DNA of 64,000 nt from Candidatus Delongbacteria bacterium (GTDB lineage Bacteria > CAIWAD01). Location: positions 124,001 through 188,000 of the forward strand of contig JBAYTZ010000002.1 of assembly GCA_041675285.1 (NCBI GenBank). Reading direction: 5' to 3'. How positions within the stretch are numbered: the first letter of the stretch is position 1; the number at the start of each line of letters is the position of its first letter. Below are positions 42,372 through 50,742 of the stretch, in pieces. The position numbers and the translations under genes were made by a program. The notes beneath the pieces were generated by a model. The model made no database searches and was not told where the DNA came from. It was given only the letters and a program-made list of their open reading frames with translations.

Positions 42372-42886
42372 CACAGCCTCTCGATGAAGCCTTCCACCAC
42401 GCCGTCGGAGTGGATGGCGGTGATCTCGTAATCGCACTCGATGCCGGCCAGCAGTTTCACCGCGGCGCGGAAGGCGCCCAGCCGGGCGTTGGTCATCTCG
42501 CGCACGGACTGGCCGGGAATGCGCAGCTCGCGGTAGGTCTGGGAGTAGATGTCCCGGTAGATGGTCACTTCCACCTTGTTGGGGCTGATCTCCTTCAGGC
42601 GGAAGTCCGACGAGTCGCGGAACACGCCCGCCTTCAGGCCGACGTCCACGTAGCCGCGCAGGGCCTCCATCATCGAGCCGTGCCGCGGAAAGACGAAGTC
42701 GTACTCCTGCTCCATCAGTGCGATCCAGTTGGCCGTGGCGTGTTCGTAGGCCCGGTCCAGGAACATCTTGGGCCAGTTGCCATGGAAGTCGCGGGCCGTC
42801 TCCTCCAGGGCGCCCAGCCAGACGCGGGCCAGGATCCAGCCGGTCTCGGGCAGGCCGGGGGTGCCGGGGTTCTGCGGGCGGTTCAT
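42371..42886 (-). CDS. Unrecognised 171-residue protein
   Basis: I do not recognise the family. The protein is mixed alpha/beta, without signal peptide or membrane helix. It has a run of aromatic and acidic residues near the N-terminus (VWLGALEETARDFHGNWP), a mid section DFVFPRHGSMMEALRGYVDVG and a beta-rich end with YEITAIHSDGVVEGFIER. It begins in an ATGA overlap with acetate kinase and ends in a TGATG overlap with the HEAT-repeat gene, which shows tight co-expression. A role as partner of one of these proteins is an inference only. Confidence 0.75.
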   Translation of the reverse strand: MNRPQNPGTPGLPETGWILARVWLGALEETARDFHGNWPKMFLDRAYEHATANWIALMEQEYDFVFPRHGSMMEALRGYVDVGLKAGVFRDSSDFRLKEISPNKVEVTIYRDIYSQTYRELRIPGQSVREMTNARLGAFRAAVKLLAGIECDYEITAIHSDGVVEGFIERL

Positions 42887-44298
42887 CGGGCACACTCCTC
42901 TGCTTCCAGCAATCCCATGCCGGCCAGCAGCCGGCGCACGGCCTGCTGGTTGACGGCGACCTTGAGGCGGTTGTTGAAGCGGGCCGTCAGCGTGGCCAGG
43001 TCGCCGGAACGCGTCTCGGCCCAGAGCAGGACCAGTTCCCGCCGCTCCTCCACGCCCAGCGCGGCGATCTCGCGCTCCAGGTCCGCCGAGTTCAACGCCT
43101 CGGATCGGGCGCTCAGACCCTGGACGACCGTGCGGGTCTCCCGGGCGATGGCCAGCTCCTCATTGGTGGGGACCACCAGCACCTTGACGCGTCCGCTGCT
43201 GATCAGCCCTTTGCGCGCCTGGTTGGCCGCGGGGTCGAGCTTGATGCCCAGGTGTTCCAGGTGCTCCAGGATGCGGCCCCGGATGGCCACGGCGTTCTCG
43301 CCGATGCCGCCCGTGAAGACCACGCCGTCCAGCCCGCCCAGCTCCGCGGCGTAGGCGCCGATGTACTTGCGCACCCGCAGGCAGAAGATCTCCAGGGCCA
43401 GCTGGGCGCGCTCGTTGCCGCGCCCGGCCTCCTCCTCCAGCTCGCGCATGTCGTTGGAGACGCCGGAGATGCCCAGCAGGCCGCTGCGCTTGTTCATCAG
43501 CGAGTCCACGTCCTGGGGCGAGAGGCGCTCGCGCTCCTGGATGAAGCCCACCACCGCGGGATCCAGGTCGCCGCAGCGCGTGCCCATCACCAGGCCCTCC
43601 AGCGGTGTGAAGCCCATGCTCGTGTCCACGGAGACGCCGCCGTCGATGGCCGCGATGGACGAGCCGTTGCCCAGGTGGCAGGTGATCAACTTGAGTTTGG
43701 CCAGCGGCTTGCCCAGGACCTCGGCGGCCTTCTGGGCCACGAAACCGTGGCTGGTGCCGTGGAAGCCGTAGCGGCGGATGCCGTGCTTCTCGTACATCTC
43801 GAAGGGCAGGCCGTAGAGGTAGCTGATCCGCGGCATGTGGCTGTGGAAGGCCGTGTCGAAGACGGCCACCTGGGGCAGGTCGGGCATCAACTTGCGGGCC
43901 ATCAGGATGCCCGTGATGTTGGCGGGGTTGTGCAGGGGCGCGAAAGGCACGCAGCGCTCCACGGCCTGGATCACCTCGGGCGTGATCAGGGCGGCGTCGC
44001 TGAACTCCTCGCCGCCGTGGACCGTGCGGTGTCCCACGGCATCCACTTCGGAGATGCTGCGGATCACGCCGTGGTCGGGGTGCGTCAGGATGTCCATCAC
44101 GATGCGCACGGCCTTCTCGTGGTCGGCGATCTCCAGCACGTCCCGGATGGGTGCCGGTTGCCGGCCGCTGAAGGTCAGCATGGCCCGGGAGGAGCCGATT
44201 TTTTCCACCAGGCCCTTGAGCAGGACCTTCTCCTCCTGCATGTCGAAGAGCTGGAACTTCAGGGAAGAGGACCCGCAGTTCAGCACGAGAATCTTCAT
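42883..44298 (-). CDS. ackA: Acetate kinase with C-terminal extension
   Basis: The 471-residue enzyme converts acetyl phosphate and ADP to acetate and ATP. Family motifs are intact: VLNCGSSSLKFQLF, VGHRTVHGGEEF, VFDTAFHSHMPR, YGFHGTSHGFVA, HLGNGSSIAAI, NKRSGLLGISG and VFTGGIGENAVAIR. The usual end (TNEELAIARETR) comes near residue 395, so about 75 helix-rich residues are extra (LNSADLEREIAALGVEERRELVLL and beyond). No pta gene is near. Start ATG 44298 opens directly with the family N-terminus. Confidence 0.9.
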   Translation of the reverse strand: MKILVLNCGSSSLKFQLFDMQEEKVLLKGLVEKIGSSRAMLTFSGRQPAPIRDVLEIADHEKAVRIVMDILTHPDHGVIRSISEVDAVGHRTVHGGEEFSDAALITPEVIQAVERCVPFAPLHNPANITGILMARKLMPDLPQVAVFDTAFHSHMPRISYLYGLPFEMYEKHGIRRYGFHGTSHGFVAQKAAEVLGKPLAKLKLITCHLGNGSSIAAIDGGVSVDTSMGFTPLEGLVMGTRCGDLDPAVVGFIQERERLSPQDVDSLMNKRSGLLGISGVSNDMRELEEEAGRGNERAQLALEIFCLRVRKYIGAYAAELGGLDGVVFTGGIGENAVAIRGRILEHLEHLGIKLDPAANQARKGLISSGRVKVLVVPTNEELAIARETRTVVQGLSARSEALNSADLEREIAALGVEERRELVLLWAETRSGDLATLTARFNNRLKVAVNQQAVRRLLAGMGLLEAEECAR

Positions 44299-44400
44299 CT
44301 GCGCCCTTTCGTCCCGGGCGGCCGCCCAGGTCGTTATTTGGTTAACATGACAGCTTGAAATCTTGCACACGCGCCAAGCCGGATCAAGGCGGGCCGCGGG

Positions 44401-44455
44401 AAAAGGGCCGCCCGGGGGCGAGAAAAAGCGCTCGGGGCGGTCGGAAAACCGCCAG
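44401..44455 (-). terminator. Terminator region after the parvulin gene
   Basis: After the stop at 44460 the minus strand carries GGCGGT/ACCGCC around TTTCCG, then GCGCTTTTTC, and a second GC-rich stem (GGGCGGCCC) followed by TTTT. One or both probably end transcription from the rpsU-aspS side before ackA. Confidence 0.55.
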
Positions 44456-44459
44456 GCGG

Positions 44460-46025
44460 CTACTTCCAGCGGACCTCCGTCAGGCCCGTGCGGTGCTTCA
44501 TCTCGTCCACCAGCCGGCCCAGCTCGGCGTCGATCATCGCCGTCCGCACCTTCTCCAGCACCGCGCGCTTGAGGGAGGCGCTCTCGTCCAGGTCCGGCAT
44601 GCGCCGCCCCACCAGGTTGTAGAACAGCCAGCGCCGGTCCGCGCCCTTGCGCCCGTTGTCCAAGATGTCGCTCCACTCGTCGGTGTTCAGGTCGATGAGT
44701 TCGCTGCGCAGCGCGGCGGGCAGGCCGCGCACGGTCTCGGCGGACAGCTCCTGGGGATGGAGGTCCAGCCCCAGCCGCTTGGCCAGGCGGGCCGGATCGA
44801 GCTTCTCCTTGCGCGAGAGCGCCCGGGCGGCCTCCGCCGCCTCCCGGCTGGCGAACTCGAAGATCCAGACCCCGAAGGCGCGCTCGGCCAGGAACTCCAG
44901 CTCGTGCGTGCTCAGGTAGTTCCAGAGGTCCTCGTCGGCGGGATTCATCAGCGGCACGATGTCCTCGACCACGCAGAGCGTGCTCTTGAGCAGGCGCTCG
45001 CGCAGGTCCACCAGATCGTTCACCTCCTGGCTGGACCAGGTCCCGTCGTGCCGCGCCTCGCGCAGCCAGGCGTCCTGCTCCACCCAATAGCGCAGGAAGT
45101 CCCAGCCCAGGCCGTCCGTGGCCAGGCTCTCCTTGGCGCCGAAGGCCTTGCGCAGCATCTGGTCGAGTTGGCCGCGGGTGAGGGTGGTGTCCGCCGTGCG
45201 GGCCACGAGGTCGCCGGCGGGCACGCCGTGGTCCAGGGCCTTGTCGCGGAACAGCTCGATGCGGTGCTGCCGCCAGAGCTGACGCTGGGCCTCCAGCTCC
45301 GCCCGGCGCCGGGCGTGCCGCTCCAGGATCTCGCGCTGCTCGCTCAGCTCCTGCGGCGTGAAGACGATCTCCCGCTCCAGCAGGCTGTCCAGCCGGATCA
45401 GGTGCCAGCCGAAGGGCGTCTCCACCGGGGGGCTGACCTGGCCGGGCTTCAGGCGCAGCAGGGCCTCCTCGAACTCCATCACGGTCTGGCCCAGTTTCAC
45501 CAGGCCCAGGGAGCCGCCCTGGCTGGCCGAGCCCTGGTCCTTGGAGAATTGCCGGGCCAGCTCCGGGAAGGACCCGCCCTGTTGCAGCCGGGCCGCCAAC
45601 TCGTCGGCCCGGGCCTTCTCGTCCACCAGGATGTGGCTGGTGAGGTAGAGCGCGCGGGAGAGGAATTCGTAGTCCTGCAGCTGATTGGGCGTCAGCGGCG
45701 CCACGCGCAGGCGGCGCTCCCGGCAGAGTTGCACGGCGATCTCATCCCGCGCCTGGGCCAGCTGGGCCAGCTGCTCGGCGTTGAGCTTGCGGCCGTTGCG
45801 CTCCCAGGCCAGGGCCAGCAGCGTGTGCTCCTGGATCTCCTGCAGGCAGCCCTGCAGCACGCCGTCCTGGACCTGCTGGTCCGGGGACACGCCCTGGGCG
45901 GCCAGGTAGTCCCGGGCCTGGGCGCGCGTGACGTAGATCGGGGCGGCCTGCAGGCCGCCGGCACATCCCAGCCAGAGCAGCAAGGGAAGGAGGATTCGGT
46001 TCACGGGGAGGGACCTTTCGCGCAT
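44460..46025 (-). CDS. Parvulin-type peptidyl-prolyl isomerase, exported
   Basis: A 521-residue protein with a signal peptide (ILLPLLLWLGCAGGLQA) and a SurA/PrsA-like layout. A PpiC-type rotamase domain is at about residues 130-220 (LTSHILVDEKARADELAARL, GGSFPELARQFS, GGSLGLVKLG, FEEALLRLKPGQVSPPVETPFGWHLI), followed by a long helical C-terminus. It is probably a periplasmic chaperone for outer-membrane or secreted proteins. ATG 46025 overlaps the PIN-PhoH stop by one base; a GTG at 46004 with AAAGG nine bases upstream is an alternative start. Confidence 0.85.
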   Translation of the reverse strand: MRERSLPVNRILLPLLLWLGCAGGLQAAPIYVTRAQARDYLAAQGVSPDQQVQDGVLQGCLQEIQEHTLLALAWERNGRKLNAEQLAQLAQARDEIAVQLCRERRLRVAPLTPNQLQDYEFLSRALYLTSHILVDEKARADELAARLQQGGSFPELARQFSKDQGSASQGGSLGLVKLGQTVMEFEEALLRLKPGQVSPPVETPFGWHLIRLDSLLEREIVFTPQELSEQREILERHARRRAELEAQRQLWRQHRIELFRDKALDHGVPAGDLVARTADTTLTRGQLDQMLRKAFGAKESLATDGLGWDFLRYWVEQDAWLREARHDGTWSSQEVNDLVDLRERLLKSTLCVVEDIVPLMNPADEDLWNYLSTHELEFLAERAFGVWIFEFASREAAEAARALSRKEKLDPARLAKRLGLDLHPQELSAETVRGLPAALRSELIDLNTDEWSDILDNGRKGADRRWLFYNLVGRRMPDLDESASLKRAVLEKVRTAMIDAELGRLVDEMKHRTGLTEVRWK

Positions 46026-47341
46026 CAGAGCAATTCGGCCGCCAGGCCAGCCAGCCGGCTGCGCTCGCCCTTGCTCAGGGTGGCGTGCGCGCTGATGGAC
46101 TGGCCACGGAAGCGGTCGATGACATAAGACAGGCCGTTGGACATGGCGTCCACGTAGGGATTGTCGATCTGCTCGGGATCCCCGGTGAGCACGACCTTGG
46201 TGCCGTGCCCAGCCCGGGTGATGATGGTTTTCACCTCGTGGGGCGTGAGGTTCTGGGCCTCGTCCACGATGAAGTACTGCTTGGGCAGGCTGCGGCCGCG
46301 GATGTAGGAGAGCGGCTCCACCTCCAGCACGCCGGACTGCCGGAGTTTGGCCTCGCTGGTGCGCTGGCCCTTCTTGCCCGCGGCCAAGGAATCCAGCAGC
46401 TGCTCCAGGTTGTCGTGGATGGGCGTCATCCAGGGGCTGAGTTTCTCCTCCAGCGAGCCCGGCAGGAAGCCCAACTCCTTGCCCATGGGAAAGACCGGCC
46501 GGCTGACCACCATCCGCCGGTAGCCGGACTCCTCGTCCAGCACCTGGCGCAGTCCGGCGGCCAGGGCCAGCAGGGTCTTGCCCGTGCCCGCCCGGCCCGC
46601 CAAGGTCACCAGCTGGATCTTCTCGTCCAGCAGGAAGTGCAGGGCGAAATGCTGGCCCAGGTTGCGCGGCCGCAGGCCCAGGCCGGTGTCGTCGATGCGC
46701 AGCAGCTGCAGGCGGCTGGGCTGGGACTGGAAGACTCCCAGCGCCGTGCGCTCCGGACGCTCGGCGTCCTGGAGCACCACGCCCTCGTTGGGCTGCAGGC
46801 CCGAGTTCTCCTCCATGTCCAGGTGGCCCGTGGCGAAGAACTCATCCACCCAGCCCGCCGGCACCTGGATCAGGTGGTAGCCCTGGAAGAGGTCGTCCGT
46901 CTGGACCCGCCGGTCCTCGTAGCCCGTCGCCTCCAGGCCGTAGGCGCCGGCCTTGATGCGCATGTTGACGTCCATGGTGACGAAGAGCTTGGGCCAGCCC
47001 CGGCTGGCCGGGTGCTGCAACGCGATGGCCAGGATGCAGTCGTCGGCCACGGACGGGCTGAGCCCCTCGGGAAAGACCAGTTTCTGCCCCGCGCCCGCCA
47101 CCACCAGCGTCCCGCCCTCGGGCATCTTCACGCCCTGGGTCAGGTTGCCCTCGCGGCGCAGCTCGTCGATCTGGCGGCTGGCCTCGCGCGCGTTGCGGCT
47201 GACCTCCGTGACGCCCTTCTTGAACTTGTCGATCTCGGAGATGACGGTGATGGGAATCACCAAGTGGGCGCCCGGGAAGGCGTGGAACGAGAGGGGATTG
47301 TGAAGCAGCACGTTGGTGTCGAGGATCACCGTGCGTTTCAT
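46025..47341 (-). CDS. PIN-domain PhoH-family ATPase
   Basis: A 438-residue protein with an N-terminal PIN nuclease-like domain (ILDTNVLLHNP, ISEIDKFKKG, DDCILAIAL, VTMDVNMRIKA) and a C-terminal PhoH ATPase: Walker A GRAGTGKTLLALAAG, RPVFPMGKELGFLPG and Walker B YFIVDEAQNLTPHE. This is the PhoH2/YlaK class. Related proteins act as ATP-driven RNA helicases with RNase activity; the biological target is unknown. It lies 8 bp after the next-described small gene and overlaps the parvulin gene by one base. Confidence 0.92.
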   Translation of the reverse strand: MKRTVILDTNVLLHNPLSFHAFPGAHLVIPITVISEIDKFKKGVTEVSRNAREASRQIDELRREGNLTQGVKMPEGGTLVVAGAGQKLVFPEGLSPSVADDCILAIALQHPASRGWPKLFVTMDVNMRIKAGAYGLEATGYEDRRVQTDDLFQGYHLIQVPAGWVDEFFATGHLDMEENSGLQPNEGVVLQDAERPERTALGVFQSQPSRLQLLRIDDTGLGLRPRNLGQHFALHFLLDEKIQLVTLAGRAGTGKTLLALAAGLRQVLDEESGYRRMVVSRPVFPMGKELGFLPGSLEEKLSPWMTPIHDNLEQLLDSLAAGKKGQRTSEAKLRQSGVLEVEPLSYIRGRSLPKQYFIVDEAQNLTPHEVKTIITRAGHGTKVVLTGDPEQIDNPYVDAMSNGLSYVIDRFRGQSISAHATLSKGERSRLAGLAAELL

Positions 47342-47349
47342 GCGTTCTC

Positions 47350-47955
47350 CTACAGGGTGGAGAGCTCCGTGGGTGCTTCGCCGCCGGTGCGGAAGAAGGT
47401 GTTGTGCAGCTGGCGCGTCAGCCCCAGGTAGGTCTGGCGCAGATCGTCCCGGTTGACGGGCACGCGCAGCTCGACGTTGTAGAACTGCCGGTTCTGGCGC
47501 GCCCCCAGGGAGATGCGGATCTGCGCGCCGGTCATGCCCACCACGTAGGCGGAGCCCAGGTCCTCGTCCACGTTGAGGTCCAGGGCCACGTCGCAGTGCA
47601 GGCCCGCCACCTGGTTCAGCAGGCGGTTGGAGGGCAGATGCAGGGCGTTGAGGTCCCCGTCGCCCCAGGCCACGGCCTGGGAGATCAGGCGCGAGTCGAT
47701 CCAGTTCTTGTAGGTCTCGTGCAGGAAGGTGTGGATGCGGGCAGGGCCGTCGTCGCCGGTGGTGAACTGGCGCAGGTGGGGCAGCACGTGGCGGGCCGCC
47801 TCGAAGCAGGTGGCCTCCCGGGGCATCACGACGAGAATCGGACCCTTGCGTCCCAGCTCCTGGAAGAAGCTGACCGGCTCCGGCTCCTGGGTGTACTTGT
47901 GATGGGCGCTGGCGTAGAACGAGGCCAGCTTATTTCTCAGACCCGTCGCGCTCAT
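47350..47955 (-). CDS. Small protein, possibly glycosyltransferase-9-like
   Basis: A 201-residue protein that I cannot place firmly. The pattern ILVVMPREATCFEAARHVLPHL (positions about 40-61) and later LDLNVDEDLGSAYVVGMTGAQIRISLG, RQFYNVELRV recalls the truncated GT9-like proteins of Bacteroidetes called DUF6913, in which a short Rossmann strand pattern remains. There is no signal peptide. Its start lies 26 nt inside the CorC-type gene and its stop is 8 bp before PIN-PhoH, so it belongs to the ybeY-corC-phoH cluster. Confidence 0.6.
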   Translation of the reverse strand: MSATGLRNKLASFYASAHHKYTQEPEPVSFFQELGRKGPILVVMPREATCFEAARHVLPHLRQFTTGDDGPARIHTFLHETYKNWIDSRLISQAVAWGDGDLNALHLPSNRLLNQVAGLHCDVALDLNVDEDLGSAYVVGMTGAQIRISLGARQNRQFYNVELRVPVNRDDLRQTYLGLTRQLHNTFFRTGGEAPTELSTL

Positions 47956-49222
47956 GCAGCTCCGTCGCCTCCAGGCGCATGGCCTTCACCAGTCCGATGC
48001 GGTGGCGCTTCATGGTCATCACCGTGAAGCTCCAGCCCACGTGCTCGAACCGGGATCCCGCCTTGGGCACTTCTCCGGCCAACTCGTAGATGAACCCGCC
48101 CAGGGTCTCGTAGTCCTCCACCGTGGGCAGCACATCCTCTTCCAACAGGGCATTGACGTCCTCCAGCAGCATGCCGGAGTCGAAGACCCAGCCCTCATCC
48201 GCCGTGCGGCGCCAAGGCGGTGCCTCGGCGTCGAACTCGTCCTGGATCTCCCCGACGATCTCCTCGAGGATGTCCTCCAGCGTGACCAGCCCGGCTGTGC
48301 CGCCGTACTCGTCCACCACGATGGCCATGTGGATGTGGTTGGCCTGGAACTCCCGCAGGAGTTCGTCGATCTTCTTGCCCTCCGGAACAAAGTAGGGCAG
48401 GCGCGCAAGCTGATCAAGCGACTGGGGCGTCTGGTCCTGCTGCAGGAAGGGGATCAGGTCTTTGGCGTAGAGGATGCCCACCACGTTGTCCACGTGTTCG
48501 CGGAACATGGGGATGCGGCTGTGGCCCTCGCGGCGGATCAGGTCGACGGCCTCGTCGAAGCCCGCGTCGTGGGACAGGCAGACCATGTCGATGCGCGGCA
48601 CCATCACCTCCCGCACCGTGGTCTCGCCGAATTCGAAGATGCTGTGGATCAGCTTCTTCTCGTCCTCCTCCAGGCTGCCCTGCTCCTGGCCCACCTCCAT
48701 CAGGGCCTTGAGTTCGTCCGGCGTGAACAGCAGGCGGTCGGAGCCCTGCAGGTGGTGGCGCACGCGGTGGGTCAGGGCCAGCACGGGCTTGACCAGCGGC
48801 CAGAAGAGCAGCTGGGCGCCCAGCATGGGCAGGGCCGCGCTGCGCGCCAGGGCCTCGTTGTGGCGGAAGGCCAGGGCCTTGGGCGTCACCTCCGAGACCA
48901 GCAGCAGCACCAGGGTCACCGCCACCACCTGGACGGGAATGACCACTTCCATGGCCAGTCCGCTGGCCAGGGCCCAGCGGGTGGCGATGAGCGTGGCCAG
49001 GGTGGCCGCCGCCGTGTTCACCACCGTGTTGCCCACCAGGATGGTCACCAGCAGGCGCTGGGGCCGGGCCAGCAGCCGCGCCGCGCGCCGGCCGGAGGGT
49101 TCGTCGTCCTCGCGCAGTGCCTTGGTCTGGAGCTTGGTGAGGCTGAAGAAGGCGGTCTCGCTGCTGGAGAAGAAGGCCGAGAGGACCAGCAGCAGCACGA
49201 AGAGCAGCAGCTCAGCGAACAT
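47930..49222 (-). CDS. CNNM/CBS-domain transporter (CorC/HlyC family)
   Basis: A 430-residue membrane protein. About four helices of the CNNM domain (AFFSSSETAFFSLTKLQ, LLVTILVGNTVVNTAAATLAT, VLLLVSEVTPKALAF) are followed by two CBS domains (VREVMVPRIDMVCLS, HSRIPMF, VVGILYAKDLI, HIHMAIVVDEYGGTAGLVTLEDILEEIVGEI) and the C-terminal CorC_HlyC domain. Members move or regulate Mg2+ or Co2+, or act in membrane repair. ATG 49222 opens with the first helix and overlaps the ybeY end by 11 nt. Confidence 0.92.
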   Translation of the reverse strand: MFAELLLFVLLLVLSAFFSSSETAFFSLTKLQTKALREDDEPSGRRAARLLARPQRLLVTILVGNTVVNTAAATLATLIATRWALASGLAMEVVIPVQVVAVTLVLLLVSEVTPKALAFRHNEALARSAALPMLGAQLLFWPLVKPVLALTHRVRHHLQGSDRLLFTPDELKALMEVGQEQGSLEEDEKKLIHSIFEFGETTVREVMVPRIDMVCLSHDAGFDEAVDLIRREGHSRIPMFREHVDNVVGILYAKDLIPFLQQDQTPQSLDQLARLPYFVPEGKKIDELLREFQANHIHMAIVVDEYGGTAGLVTLEDILEEIVGEIQDEFDAEAPPWRRTADEGWVFDSGMLLEDVNALLEEDVLPTVEDYETLGGFIYELAGEVPKAGSRFEHVGWSFTVMTMKRHRIGLVKAMRLEATELHERDGSEK

Positions 49223-49781
49223 GGGCGGCGCCCTCCAGCCAGGCGGCGGGCTCGCGCAGGGCCAGCAGGCCGGCCAGCAGCTCGTCTTCGCGGACGTGCA
49301 TGCGGCGACGCTGGGCGGGCGTGTCGTCGCGCCAGCCGGCCAGGTGCAGGACGCCATGCAGGACCACGCGCGCCAGCTCCCGGCGCGGCGTCTCCTCCCA
49401 CTGGGCGGACTGCTCGGCGCAGACCGCCGGGCAGACGAAGATGTCGCCGGAGACCTCGCCCGGCGGAGCCTCGTACTGGAAGCCCAGGTGGTCCGTGGGC
49501 TCGTCGGCACCGTGGAATTCGCGGTTGAGCCGCTGCATCTCCGCCGGGTCCACCAGGGCCAGGGTCAGCTCGCGGTGCCGGAGGGACTCCTCGCGCAGGG
49601 CGTGCAGGACGATCCGGCGCAGCACGCGCCGGTTGGCCCGGATGGAGGGGTGGGTGATCTCAATCTCGAGCAGCCTGGGACTTCGACCGTCGGGGTCCTC
49701 GAGTTCGGGCTGGGGGAAGGAACAGGAAGCGTCGCTTTCAGTCACCTGCTGGTCGTGTTGCACGGCCGTCATACTCCTCAT
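49212..49781 (-). CDS. ybeY: Endoribonuclease YbeY
   Basis: A 189-residue single-strand-specific RNase involved in 16S rRNA maturation and ribosome quality control. The zinc motif reads HGVLHLAGWRD: the usual third His is an Asp, a variant also found in many Bacteroidetes. LNREFHGADEPTDHLGFQYE matches the family core. About 40 N-terminal residues are extra. The start is uncertain: ATG 49781 or 49772, or GTG 49745, which would avoid a 44-nt overlap with phoH. Confidence 0.88.
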   Translation of the reverse strand: MRSMTAVQHDQQVTESDASCSFPQPELEDPDGRSPRLLEIEITHPSIRANRRVLRRIVLHALREESLRHRELTLALVDPAEMQRLNREFHGADEPTDHLGFQYEAPPGEVSGDIFVCPAVCAEQSAQWEETPRRELARVVLHGVLHLAGWRDDTPAQRRRMHVREDELLAGLLALREPAAWLEGAAHVR

Positions 49782-50742
49782 AGGCGTGAATGATGTCGCG
49801 TACCAAACGATGGCGAACTACGTCGGCCTTTTCAAGCTCCACGAAGGCCACGTCCTTCACCCCGCGCAGCACCTCGCGGATCTGCAGCAGGCCGCTCTGG
49901 GAGGGCTCGGCCAGGTCGATCTGGGTGACGTCGCCGGTCACGAGCACCTTGCTGTTCTGCCCCAGCCGCGTGAGGAACATCTTCATCTGGCCCGGCGTGG
50001 TGTTCTGGGCCTCGTCCAGGATGATGAAGGAGTTGTTGAGCGTACGGCCGCGCATGAAGGCCAGCGGGGCCACCTCCACGATCTGTTGCTCCATCAGCCG
50101 GGCCATGCGCTCGGGGTCCATCATGTCGAACAGGCTGTCGTAGAGCGGGCGCAGGTAGGGGTCGACCTTCATCTTCAGATCGCCGGGCAGGAAGCCCAGG
50201 TTCTCCCCGGCCTCCACCGCCGGGCGCGTAAGCACGATGCGCTGCACGCTGCGCTCCAACAGGGCCGCCACGGCCATGGCCACGGCCAGGTAGGTCTTGC
50301 CCGTGCCCGCCGGGCCGATGGCGAAGGTCACCAGGTTCGCCCGGGCGGCCTGGACCAGGCGCTCCTGCCCCGGGCTGCGGGTGCGCAGCGCGCCGGTGGG
50401 CGTGTTCACCACGACGGAATTCCCCGCGGGGTCCTGGACCGGCCCACCTTCCGCCAGCGACAGGCGCAGGACCGTGTCCACGTCCTGCAGCTCCAGGTGC
50501 CCCTTGCGCTTGAGGATGGCCACCAGCTCCAGCAGGGCGTGCTTCAGGCGGCCGGCGTCGCTGCGGCTGGAGACGATCTGCAGGTCGCCACCACGCAAGG
50601 CCAGCCGGGCGCTGAAGACCTCTTCGATCTTGCGGATGTGCACGTCCCCCGGCCCGAACAGGGCCTGGGGCTCCACGCCCGCCAAGCTGAGGGTCAAGCC
50701 GTCGTCCGCCGCTGCGGATCCGTTTCCCGGAGCGCCTTTCAT
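49738..50742 (-). CDS. phoH: PhoH-like ATPase (YbeZ)
   Basis: A 334-residue P-loop ATPase that usually works with YbeY in RNA metabolism. Walker A GPAGTGKTYLAVAMA, the ENLGFLPGDLKMKVDPYLRPLYD segment and Walker B FIILDEAQNTTPGQMKMFLTR, followed by VLVTGDVTQIDL, are all present. The start at ATG 50742 overlaps the aspS stop by TGATG. Its closeness to ybeY is the usual arrangement. Confidence 0.93.
   Translation of the reverse strand: MKGAPGNGSAAADDGLTLSLAGVEPQALFGPGDVHIRKIEEVFSARLALRGGDLQIVSSRSDAGRLKHALLELVAILKRKGHLELQDVDTVLRLSLAEGGPVQDPAGNSVVVNTPTGALRTRSPGQERLVQAARANLVTFAIGPAGTGKTYLAVAMAVAALLERSVQRIVLTRPAVEAGENLGFLPGDLKMKVDPYLRPLYDSLFDMMDPERMARLMEQQIVEVAPLAFMRGRTLNNSFIILDEAQNTTPGQMKMFLTRLGQNSKVLVTGDVTQIDLAEPSQSGLLQIREVLRGVKDVAFVELEKADVVRHRLVRDIIHAYEEYDGRATRPAGD

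Noticed and set aside
44299..45087. Upstream extension of acetate kinase by 263 codons
   Set aside because: The extension reads through the parvulin gene in the wrong frame; MKILVLNCGSSS is the family start.
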